Shown piece after piece: positions 1 to 6,104 of a stretch of DNA of 8,357 nt. The stretch is from Clostridiales bacterium. GTDB lineage: Bacteria; Bacillota; Clostridia; Christensenellales; CAG-314. A program made the translations under genes and the position numbers. Position 1 is the stretch's first letter. Every line of letters begins with the position of its first letter. The stretch lies in the NCBI GenBank assembly GCA_003537755.1, contig DPQS01000016.1, positions 391 through 8,747 on the forward strand, in the 5' to 3' direction. A model generated the notes under the pieces. That model made no database searches. It was not told the origin of the DNA and was given only the letters and a program-made list of their open reading frames with translations.

Positions 1-427
1 AAAGGGCGCCGAAGGCACGGGTCGTGCACCCACTAATTGAAAACAAGTTTTGGCTTTTCACATTAAGTTATGTCATGCCGAGCGAAGTCGAAGCATCTCC
101 CGGAAGGGTACCTTGTGAAATGGACGCCGAAGTGCGGAAGTTTATGTAAGGGGTCCTGCCGAGGAATTGCGATACAGGCGACCGAGCGACGAGGTGTTGC
201 CACGCAGCGACATTTCGCAAAGACGGCGAAGGTTTAGAAACGCGTAGCGACGGCGCGGCCGGGAAGGCTGCCTGCCACGGATAATATTGCTCGTCGCGAG
301 CCGAGCATCAGGCGCTCGCGGTGTGGCAATTTCTCGGCAATGGTCTACTGCACAGATTTGTTACGGCTGCGCAAAATTTCGATTTCGGTTTACAATGCAA
401 ACTACAATCGAGAATAACGCAAAACAG
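1..427. other. Repeat-rich intergenic region upstream of the operon
   Basis: No convincing gene lies here. A frame entering at base 2 ends at TGA 38-40 after 12 codons and could be the tail of an upstream gene, but it is too short to judge. From about base 71 the DNA looks like dispersed intergenic repeat: GTCATGCCGAG at 72-82 is nearly repeated as GTCCTGCCGAG at 153-163, and the 12-mer GGAAGNNTNCCT occurs at 102-113 and 262-273 and again at the far right edge of the window. A palindromic element is listed separately (190-336). A+T rises sharply after about 360, leading into the promoter. I see no RNA gene that I recognise. Confidence 0.6.
190..336. repeat. Imperfect palindromic repeat element (MITE-like)
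   Basis: The 21 bases at 190-210 and the reverse complement of 316-336 agree at 16 of 21 positions. Several of the mismatches would still pair as G-U in RNA. The element is about 147 bp with terminal inverted repeats and an inner perfect hairpin (GCTCG 289-293 with CGAGC 297-301). It has no reading frame of its own. A partial relative starts at 8302 beyond the operon: it shares the 13-mer CGAGGTGTTGCCA and the later GCGGC-GGGAAG core. That makes a dispersed non-coding repeat family more likely than a gene-specific structure. Whether it is mobile cannot be told from two copies. Confidence 0.5.
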
Positions 428-456
428 TTGAATTTTACTCAATTATATGCTAAAAT
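428..456 (+). promoter_or_regulatory. SigA-type operon promoter, extended -10
   Basis: TTGAAT (428-433) and TAAAAT (451-456) are separated by 17 bp, with TGC directly before the -10 box (extended -10). Transcription would start near 463, giving a leader of about 30 nt before the ATG at 492. The -10 box lies across an in-frame ATG at 447, which argues that translation does not begin there. This is the only good promoter ahead of the Asp23/nusB/folD block. Confidence 0.75.
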
Positions 457-491
457 ATAATGTAAAAATATGCCAAAGGAGCATACTTGAT

Positions 492-827
492 ATGAAAGTA
501 ATCAACAAGCAGGACAACAGCGGCAGACTGGTGTACAACAGCACAATCGTCAGGGACATCGTGGATTGCGCCCTCGGCGAGGTGGACGGCGTTGTAAAAT
601 ACCCCGAAAATAGCCGCCTTGCGCGTGACAGCGTGCGTGTGGAACAGCTTGAAAGCGGCGAAATGTACATCGACGTCTACGTGAAGTTGATGTTTGATGT
701 GGAAGTGTCCGACGTGGCAAGCCGCATACAAAGCTCCGTCAAAAACACAATCGAATCCATGACGGAATTTAAGGTGAAAGCCGTCAACGTGCACGTAATC
801 GAAGTAGAGTTTGAAACTGCCGACTGA
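492..827 (+). CDS. yqhY: Asp23/Gls24 family protein (YqhY-like)
   Basis: This is a 111-residue cytoplasmic protein of the Asp23/Gls24 (DUF322) family. It shows the expected pattern: an N-terminal segment starting VYNSTIVRDIV, then ALGEVDGVV, a beta-rich centre with IDVYVKLMFDVEV, a helix with VASRIQSSVKNTIESM, and the terminal strand VKAVNVHVIEVEFE. It has no signal peptide or membrane segment. I chose ATG 492 because AAAGGAG (475-481) stands 10 nt before it, while the longer frame from 447 would begin inside the promoter. In Bacillus the syntenic gene yqhY sits between the acetyl-CoA carboxylase genes and nusB and has been linked to carboxylase function. The exact role is unsettled, and the acc genes are not visible here. 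Family assignment is firm; function is inferred from synteny. Confidence 0.88.
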   Translation: MKVINKQDNSGRLVYNSTIVRDIVDCALGEVDGVVKYPENSRLARDSVRVEQLESGEMYIDVYVKLMFDVEVSDVASRIQSSVKNTIESMTEFKVKAVNVHVIEVEFETAD

Positions 828-1053
828 TTGCCGAGCGTTTTTTGCTTTGCCACAGGCGAGTGTCGCGACATTGCAACAACGGCGCCGATATGTTTGCAGC
901 AACTTTTGTGAAGCCGCATGCATACCGTCAGCGGACGACAAACAAGCGGCAACGGTAAATGGTTGATACGCCGCAAACTTCGCCTGCGTACACACAACGC
1001 GACAATTACATTTTTGCTTTGCGCGCGGCGCAGGCACACACTTGAGAGGACTT
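828..1053 (+). other. Gap before nusB with repeats and hairpins
   Basis: There is no supported gene in these 226 bp. The 12-mer TTTTTGCTTTGC occurs at 839-850 and again at 1011-1022. GCCTGCG (982-988) can pair with CGCAGGC (1029-1035), and GCGGC with GCCGC around 943-974, so a structured leader ahead of nusB is possible. No terminator with a proper T-run follows the Asp23 gene, so read-through into nusB is likely. I recognise no known riboswitch or leader class. Confidence 0.4.
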
Positions 1054-1446
1054 ATGAGAGGTTACGCCAGAGAAACGGCTTTTTGCAAAATTTACAGTTA
1101 CCTTATTTCGGGCAATGTGGAAGATGGCTTTGAACAGTTTGACCAAAGCAAACTGACGGACGAGGACAAGGCATTTGCCGATGACCTTGTGCGCGGTACC
1201 ATTGCCAACAAAACTGCGCTTGACGCGGTGGTATCGGAATACAGCCGCGCATTCAAGTTGTCGCGCATCTACCGCATAGACCTTGCTGCGCTGGAACTTG
1301 CCCTGTACGAAATGCAATTTACGCAAACGCCGCACCCCGTTGTGATAAACGAAGCGGTGAGCATTGTAAAAAAATACAGCACCGAAAAAAGCACGCAATT
1401 TGTAAACGGTATTCTTGCCGCCTACGAGCGAGGACAAAACAAATGA
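1054..1446 (+). CDS. nusB: Transcription antitermination factor NusB
   Basis: This is a 130-residue NusB (family about 130-150). The N terminus MRGYARETAFCKIYSYL matches the R-x-x-AR-E-A start of the family. The helical centre (DEDKAFADDLVRGTIANKTALDAVVSEY) and the C-terminal signature (RIDLAALELALYEM, PHPVVINEAVSIVKKYSTEKSTQFVNGILAAY) are well kept. NusB binds boxA RNA together with S10 (NusE) and supports antitermination on rRNA operons. I chose ATG 1054, preceded by GAGAGGA (1044-1050) at rather short spacing, because the protein then starts at the usual place. A TTG at 1042 is in frame but has no ribosome site. The stop overlaps the folD start (ATGA at 1443-1446), so the two are probably translationally coupled. 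Confidence 0.95.
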   Translation: MRGYARETAFCKIYSYLISGNVEDGFEQFDQSKLTDEDKAFADDLVRGTIANKTALDAVVSEYSRAFKLSRIYRIDLAALELALYEMQFTQTPHPVVINEAVSIVKKYSTEKSTQFVNGILAAYERGQNK

Positions 1447-2279
1447 GCAAACTGTTGTACGGCAAGCCTGTAGCCGACAAACTATACTCACAAGTGGACG
1501 AGTTTGTGGCAGGCTCCGGCGAGCATAAGCCTGTTTTGGCGGCGATCGGCGGAAGCGGCGGACAATGGACGCAGTACGTGGGCAGCCTTGCCAAAAGCGC
1601 GGCGGCGCACGGCGTTGAGTTTCTGCACGAGGAAGTAGCGGAATACAACGTTGCCGACTACGCCGACACTCTTAAAAAGTTGCTTGACAGCGGCGCGGAC
1701 GGCGTACTTGTGGAGCAGCCCTTGCCCAAAGAAATGAAACCGTTTGTGGAAACGGTGCCTGTCGGCGCAGACATTGACTGCGTTACCGACGGACAGGTTG
1801 CAAAGTTGTACCGCGGTGAGGACGGAATGCGCCCCGCAACCGCGCAAGCCGTGATTGAAATGCTGGACTACTACGACATAGACGTCGCCGGCAAACACGT
1901 GGTTGTCGTCGGACGCGGAAACGCCGTGGGAAAGCCGCTTGCGCTTATGTTGCTGCAACGAAACGCAACCGTGACGGTGTGTCACAGCAAAACGCAACGT
2001 CTTGCCGATGTTTGCAGAAGCGCGGACGTAGTGGTTTCCGCAACGGGCAAGCCGGGGCTTGTTACCGCCGATTTTGTGACGGCCGACAGCATTGTAATAG
2101 ACGTCGGACTTAGTTTCGTTGACGGCAAAACCTGCGGCGACGTGGCGGAAGAAGTGTACGACAAGTGCGCGGCGGTTTCGCCCGTACCCGGCGGCGTGGG
2201 ACCCGTTACGCGAGCCGTACTGCTTAAAAACTTGTGCAAAACAATTGGTCTTAACAAAAATACAGAGAAAGCAAAATGA
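1443..2279 (+). CDS. folD: FolD-type methylenetetrahydrofolate dehydrogenase, altered cyclohydrolase site
   Basis: This 278-residue FolD homologue has the usual family length. FolD normally converts 5,10-methylene-THF to methenyl-THF (NADP dehydrogenase) and then to 10-formyl-THF (cyclohydrolase). The NADP domain is well kept: VVVVGRGNAVGKP (153-165), VTVCHSKT, SADVVVSATGKPG, IDVGLSF and PVPGGVGPVTRAVLLKN. The catalytic domain is unusual. In the Y-x-x-x-K motif, Tyr is present (Y45) but the lysine position is Leu49. The Gln of LVQLPLP is Glu91 (LVEQPLP). DVDG reads DIDC, keeping the Asp (D112) but replacing Gly by Cys113. The segment before Y45 (GGSGGQWTQ) also departs from the usual VGDDPAS. 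Lysine and glutamine at these sites are known active-site residues, the lysine being needed for cyclohydrolase activity. I infer a dehydrogenase-only or changed enzyme. The start overlaps nusB by 4 nt, with AGGA 8 nt upstream. Confidence 0.93.
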   Translation: MSKLLYGKPVADKLYSQVDEFVAGSGEHKPVLAAIGGSGGQWTQYVGSLAKSAAAHGVEFLHEEVAEYNVADYADTLKKLLDSGADGVLVEQPLPKEMKPFVETVPVGADIDCVTDGQVAKLYRGEDGMRPATAQAVIEMLDYYDIDVAGKHVVVVGRGNAVGKPLALMLLQRNATVTVCHSKTQRLADVCRSADVVVSATGKPGLVTADFVTADSIVIDVGLSFVDGKTCGDVAEEVYDKCAAVSPVPGGVGPVTRAVLLKNLCKTIGLNKNTEKAK

Positions 2280-3433
2280 CCCTTTCGGTAAGTCAACTTA
2301 ACAATTACATACACGGCATGTTTGACTTCGACAGCACGCTGGATGACGTTACCGTCTGCGGCGAAGTTACCAATGTAAAGGCATACGCCAAGGGTTGGTA
2401 TTTTTCGCTGAAAGACGAAGTTGGCGCGATAAACTGCTTTTGCTACGCAGGCGCGGTGGCACCCGTTGCAGGCACTATGGCTGTTGTAAACGGCAAGGTT
2501 AATTACCTTGTAAAAAGCGGTCAGGTAAGTTTTTTCGTGCGACGTCTGACGTTGACCAAGGACAACGGAGCGGCGTATCTGCGATTTGTGGAACTGCGCG
2601 ACCGCCTTGCCAAGGAAGGGCTGTTTGACGAAAATCGCAAAAAAGTCGTGCCGCATTGCTGCGCTAAGGTGGGCGTTGTTACAAGCCCGACAGGCGCGGT
2701 GATACACGACATTACCAATGTGTCGCTGAGGCGGCAACCATTTACGCAGATAGTGCTGTACCCCGTCAAGGTGCAGGGCGTCGGCGCGGACAAAGAGATT
2801 TGCCAAGGCATACGCTACATGGACGGCACCGACGTGGACGTGATTATTGTCGGACGCGGCGGCGGCAGTAACGAGGATCTTAGCGTGTTCAACAGCGAGG
2901 ACATCGTGCGGGCCATTGCGGCGTGCAACAAGCCGGTTGTGTCGGCTGTCGGTCACGGCGTGGACTTTACGTTGTGCGACTTCGTTGCCGACAAGCGTGC
3001 CGTAACCCCCAGCGAAGCGGCGGAATTTGTTACCGTGGACGTGGTGGAACAGCGTGCGCGTGTGTGCGCAATCCTTGACAAAATTCAGCGCAGTGTCGCG
3101 CGGCAGATTGCAGACAGGCAAAACTACGTCGTAAGCACCGTGCGCAGACTGGATACGCAGGTGGAACGCACTGTGGAACGGCAACGCACACTTGTTTTGC
3201 GAACGCTCGATGGGATAAACGAAGTTGCCAACACGCGAATTGCGGAGCGTAATTCTCGCCTTGAAAAGTACCTTGCAACCCTTAACGCAAGTAACCCGAC
3301 ACGGCTTCTTGCAAGGGGTTACGCCTACGCGACCAAAGACGGACAAAACGTAAAAAGCGTCAAACAGGTTGCAAGCGGCGACAAACTGAGCGTTACTCTG
3401 TCCGACGGCAAAGTGGAAGTCACTGCCGACTGA
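2276..3433 (+). CDS. xseA: Exodeoxyribonuclease VII large subunit
   Basis: This 385-residue XseA is slightly short for a family usually of about 400-460. Exonuclease VII degrades single-stranded DNA from both ends, with one XseA and several XseB subunits per complex. The N-terminal OB-fold (about 1-100) carries VCGEVTNVKAYAKGWYFSLKD. The catalytic part has VVTSPTGAVIHDI (conserved D145), VIIVGRGGGSNEDLSVFNSEDIVRAI (RGGGS at 194-198), then SAVGHGVDFTLCDFVADKRAVTPSEAAE. Most relatives have VGHE; here the Glu is Gly228, while H227 and D230 remain. Residues of about 245-330 form a long helical, coiled-coil-like arm that binds XseB. The C terminus LLARGYAYA and the closing strands are typical. It overlaps folD by 4 nt (ATGA), and the ribosome site is weak, fitting translational coupling. 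Confidence 0.96.
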   Translation: MTLSVSQLNNYIHGMFDFDSTLDDVTVCGEVTNVKAYAKGWYFSLKDEVGAINCFCYAGAVAPVAGTMAVVNGKVNYLVKSGQVSFFVRRLTLTKDNGAAYLRFVELRDRLAKEGLFDENRKKVVPHCCAKVGVVTSPTGAVIHDITNVSLRRQPFTQIVLYPVKVQGVGADKEICQGIRYMDGTDVDVIIVGRGGGSNEDLSVFNSEDIVRAIAACNKPVVSAVGHGVDFTLCDFVADKRAVTPSEAAEFVTVDVVEQRARVCAILDKIQRSVARQIADRQNYVVSTVRRLDTQVERTVERQRTLVLRTLDGINEVANTRIAERNSRLEKYLATLNASNPTRLLARGYAYATKDGQNVKSVKQVASGDKLSVTLSDGKVEVTAD

Positions 3434-3523
3434 TTTGTGAGTAATTTTTACATACGTATGCAAAATTTGCTTACAAAATCGGGCAAAATAAACATTTGAA
3501 ATTATTATTGAACGGATATAATC

Positions 3524-3727
3524 ATGAAACTTGAAACTCAACTTAACAAACTTGAAAAATTAGCGAGCGACATCGAAAACGAGGACAGTCTGGAAAAGTC
3601 CCTTGCCATATTCGAGGAAAGCGTAATCGTGGCGCAGGACTGTCTGAAGCAACTTGACGACTGCAAGGGCAAGCTGACGGTGTTGTCCGACAAGGTAAAG
3701 GAGATTACAGATGGCAACCAAGATTGA
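3524..3727 (+). CDS. xseB: Exodeoxyribonuclease VII small subunit
   Basis: This 67-residue protein has the family's usual short, all-helical form: LETQLNKLEKLASDIENEDSLEKSLAIFEESVIVAQDCLKQLDDCKGKL. Two helices form a hairpin that packs along the XseA arm. It follows xseA after 90 bp, which is longer than the other spacings in the operon. The ribosome site is poor (CGGA at 3513-3516, 7 nt before ATG). The last 17 nt overlap ispA, whose strong AAAGGAG (3697-3703) lies inside xseB. Confidence 0.94.
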   Translation: MKLETQLNKLEKLASDIENEDSLEKSLAIFEESVIVAQDCLKQLDDCKGKLTVLSDKVKEITDGNQD

Positions 3728-4523
3728 CGTAAAGTACGTAGACGAACTTGTTAAGGCATTTCTGCCCGATCAGCACGACAAAGTGACGCAGGCGGTGGAG
3801 TACAGCCTGTTTAGCGGCGGCAAGCGTTCGCGCCCGATTTTGTTGCTGGCTACGGCACGCGCGGTGGGCAGACGTATCACGCACAATGCCAAAATTCTGG
3901 CAACGGCTCTCGAGTACATTCACACCTATTCGCTTATTCACGACGATCTGCCTGCAATGGACAACGACGACATTCGCCGCGGCAAACGCAGTTGTCACAT
4001 GCAGTTTGGCGAGGCGAGTGCGGTGCTTGCGGGCGACGCCCTTCTCAACCTTGCGTGCGAAGCGGTGTTCAGCGGCAACTTTGCCGAAAACGGTTACGCG
4101 GAAGCATGCAAAACGCTGTTTAAGATGAGCGGCATTACAGGCATGATTTACGGTCAGAGCCTTGACCTGTTTACCGAAACGCGCAGTATCGAGGATGCAG
4201 ACGCAGTGGCATTGCACAAAACGGGCGACCTTATCCGCGCGGCACTTGTTTGCGGTGCGTTGACAGGTGGCGCAACCAAGGCGGAAATACCCGTGTTTGA
4301 CCAAATCGGACAAAAGTTCGGCATTGCCTATCAGGTGATTGACGACATGCTGGACGCAGACAAAATAGAGCGCAGTTACCTTGACGTACTTACCGAGCGC
4401 GAGTGCCGCGAGTATGCCGAACGTCTGACGGACGAAATCAAGGCGTTGTGCGACAGCCTGACAAAGTACGACTTGTCGTTCATCAAGGATTACGCCGACA
4501 AAAACCTGTCGCGCAACAAGTAA
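3711..4523 (+). CDS. ispA: Polyprenyl (probably farnesyl) diphosphate synthase
   Basis: This 270-residue trans-prenyltransferase is about 20-30 residues shorter than usual. It condenses isopentenyl diphosphate with allylic diphosphates to make farnesyl diphosphate for undecaprenyl and other isoprenoids. Visible motifs are GGKRSRP (36-42), the first Asp-rich motif DDLPAMD (78-84) followed by RRG, GQSLDL (148-153), KTG (170-172) and the second Asp-rich motif DDMLD (211-215). The HTYSLIHDD context before the first motif fits bacterial farnesyl synthases, but chain length cannot be proved here. After DDMLD the usual stretch with GK-x-x-x-x-D-x-x-x-x-K-x-TY is cut to ADKIERSY, about 16 residues missing in frame. 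It starts within xseB with AAAGGAG 7 nt upstream. OLE RNA follows downstream. Confidence 0.93.
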   Translation: MATKIDVKYVDELVKAFLPDQHDKVTQAVEYSLFSGGKRSRPILLLATARAVGRRITHNAKILATALEYIHTYSLIHDDLPAMDNDDIRRGKRSCHMQFGEASAVLAGDALLNLACEAVFSGNFAENGYAEACKTLFKMSGITGMIYGQSLDLFTETRSIEDADAVALHKTGDLIRAALVCGALTGGATKAEIPVFDQIGQKFGIAYQVIDDMLDADKIERSYLDVLTERECREYAERLTDEIKALCDSLTKYDLSFIKDYADKNLSRNK

Positions 4524-4622
4524 TAGGCGGCAAAATGTGTCTTTGAGTGCGCATATTTGCACGTAATCCTCACGGAATACGGCATAGTTGTGCAAGTTCT
4601 GAAGGTATTTTTCATATTTTGG

Positions 4623-4651
4623 TTGCAATTGCAGTAAAAATATGGTATAAT
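4623..4651 (+). promoter_or_regulatory. Promoter of the OLE RNA
   Basis: TTGCAA (4623-4628) and a consensus TATAAT (4646-4651) are separated by 17 bp, with TGG directly before the -10 box (extended -10). Transcription would start near 4658, about 16 nt before the first long-range stem of the RNA. It lies 100 bp after ispA with no terminator between them. The RNA can therefore be made from this promoter and also by read-through from the operon promoter. This is the best-matching promoter in the window. Confidence 0.8.
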
Positions 4652-4657
4652 AACAAA

Positions 4658-5335
4658 CAACCAAATAAAACTCGGTGGTGCAGTATTCTAGTCAGAGACG
4701 AGTGTACTCAAGGCGGGGCTAAACTACCGTCGAAGAGCATATCGATGAAGTTTCTGGTGCTGGCTTTCGTTGCCCAAACGGGGGCTTGTGCTGGAAGTTA
4801 AGATTGATGGGTAAGACGTAACGGCATGCGTTATACTCCCATCTTTCGTGGAGACTCTACAGGGTGGTCTGCGATACTAAGCGGCGACTACTCTCTGAGA
4901 TTAAACCTGCTATGCGGTGAATTAAAAGCTGTGTACAGAGTAGCTTGTTTTGAGTGGAATTTTGGGAGTACTGAACGTAAATCGGTCGTTGGCCAATGGT
5001 CGGTTTTTGCGAATGCTTTACGAAATGAATTCTGCAAAAGAAACTAAAGTACGTTTGTTTCTGCAAAGGAAATCTTCTAGACTGCAAACCAGGCTTATCG
5101 GGGATTATAGTACGGACTAAGTGGCGATTCAGTTGCGCAAGTGGTGACACTGCGCGTGCGGAATGAAAAGGAAACTGCTTCTTCGGCGACGGGAAGTTTT
5201 CGCGCGGGAAACCCTACTGAACCTATGCCGTAAGGTTTATCCGATAGGTCACCACCTTTGACGACATTTCTGAGCGCATCTTGCCCCTACGTGGGCGAGG
5301 TGTGCTCAAGTCATGTACGTCTGTGTACACTATTT
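4658..5335 (+). ncRNA. ole: OLE (ornate, large, extremophilic) RNA
   Basis: A stretch of about 670 nt without a gene carries its own promoter and lies between ispA and a small four-helix membrane protein gene followed by dxs. This is the characteristic place of OLE RNA, a large non-coding RNA of about 600 nt in Firmicutes that binds the membrane protein OapA and other Oap proteins. Structure seen: GGTGGTG (4674-4680) with CACCACC (5250-5256), a long-range closing stem. Next to it ACCTAT (5221-5226) pairs with ATAGGT (5244-5249). Local hairpins include GATGGG 4806-4811 with CCCATC 4838-4843 (inner TAACG/CGTTA). Another is GCGC-A-AGTG 5135-5143 with CACT-GCGC 5148-5155, around a GTGA (GNRA-type) loop. 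CTTGCCC 5280-5286 with GGGCGAG 5293-5299 and TGTAC 5314-5318 with GTACA 5325-5329 lie near the 3' end. Identity rests on context, size and structure, not on a covariance search. Ends are approximate, and the 3' end may come from processing because no terminator is seen. Confidence 0.87.
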
Positions 5336-5383
5336 ATCAACAAAATTGCAACAAAACATCTGTAAAAACACTTGTAAAAATTT

Positions 5384-6019
5384 ATGAAACAAGACGACTC
5401 AAACCCTCGAAGTAACAACAATGTTCCTGTAACGGAGGACAATCTTGCCGTTGCTGCGGACAAAAAACGCACCAAGGAACATGCCAAAAGGAAAAAACAC
5501 AACTACTGGCCGCTTAAAGCCATGCTTATCACTTTCGGTCTGTCATTTGTGGTAAACGCAGGCAGCGAACTGGTGCTTGAAGGCGCGCAGTTGTGGCTGG
5601 CAATTCTGCTGACGTCGGTAATTGTGGCTGTCGGCGTGCTTTTTGACATCATTGCTACGGCAAGCACAAGCTGCGACGTGGAACCATTCCTTGCAATGGC
5701 TTCACGCAAGGTAAAGGGCGCAAAAATGGCGGTAAAAATCGCCAAAAACGGCGATGTTGTGTCCAGTATTTGCGGCGACATTGTAGGCGACATCTGCGGC
5801 ATTGTGTCCGGTGTGTGCGCGGCGGCAATCGCTTCCAGCCTGATTGCCAATCTCAATCTCGGCGCAGGCGAATTCTGGCTGTCGGTAGGTGTGTGTGCAG
5901 TGGTTTCTACTGCGACAATCACGTTTAAGGCGGTCGGCAAAGGATACGCAGTCAACAACGCAAACAGTATTGTGTTTAACGTTGCAAAATGTTTGAGCAT
6001 ATTTGTAAAAGAAGGATAG
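5384..6019 (+). CDS. oapA: OLE-associated membrane protein OapA
   Basis: This 211-residue integral membrane protein is the RNA-binding partner of OLE RNA, placed directly after it as in other OLE loci. Residues 1-41 are polar; 27-39 are very basic (KKRTKEHAKRKKH) and may meet RNA. Likely membrane segments are about 44-64, 70-93, 127-157 and 164-181. The third contains GDIVGD with the D-x-x-x-D pattern (D132, D136) known from OapA. A basic loop (R108-K121) lies between segments two and three. In Bacillus halodurans loss of the complex is tied to magnesium sensitivity and stress growth; the same role here is inferred. ATG 5384 is the only Met before M47, which already lies in segment one. It has no recognisable Shine-Dalgarno: the upstream bases are A/T-rich with TGTAAAAA twice. 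The GGAGG at 5434-5438 is internal and serves no in-frame start. Confidence 0.85.
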   Translation: MKQDDSNPRSNNNVPVTEDNLAVAADKKRTKEHAKRKKHNYWPLKAMLITFGLSFVVNAGSELVLEGAQLWLAILLTSVIVAVGVLFDIIATASTSCDVEPFLAMASRKVKGAKMAVKIAKNGDVVSSICGDIVGDICGIVSGVCAAAIASSLIANLNLGAGEFWLSVGVCAVVSTATITFKAVGKGYAVNNANSIVFNVAKCLSIFVKEG

Positions 6020-6104
6020 TTTGCCACGCGTTTTGCAGTTTGTCCTTAAACGGCGACAACTGCCGATGTGCGGCGAAGTTGCCAAAAATAGGAAGGCTTT
6101 GTGA

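Noticed and set aside
2..40. Possible C-terminal end of an upstream protein (12 codons to TGA)
   Set aside because: Too short to tell from chance and no recognisable family sequence.
447..491. Upstream ATG of the Asp23-family gene
   Set aside because: It overlaps the -10 region and would lie before the expected transcript start; ATG 492 has a proper AAAGGAG site.
3496..3522. TTGAAA and TATAAT ahead of xseB as an internal promoter
   Set aside because: The spacer is only 15 bp, and a transcript would start inside xseB just past its ATG, so it could not serve xseB; probably A/T-rich coincidence.
1982..3541. Long minus-strand frame of 519 codons opposite folD and xseA
   Set aside because: It is the shadow of two well-recognised genes; its His/Val/Cys-rich peptide is typical of antisense frames and matches no family.
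4547..5047. Short + strand frames (4547-4801, 4826-5047) within the gap after ispA
   Set aside because: They lie within the structured RNA and its promoter, have no ribosome sites, and their peptides show no family features.
4658..5335. tmRNA, RNase P RNA or a group II intron as the identity of the large RNA
   Set aside because: No tRNA-like ends, no RNase P core motifs and no intron-encoded protein or domain V; the context between ispA and oapA-dxs fits OLE instead.
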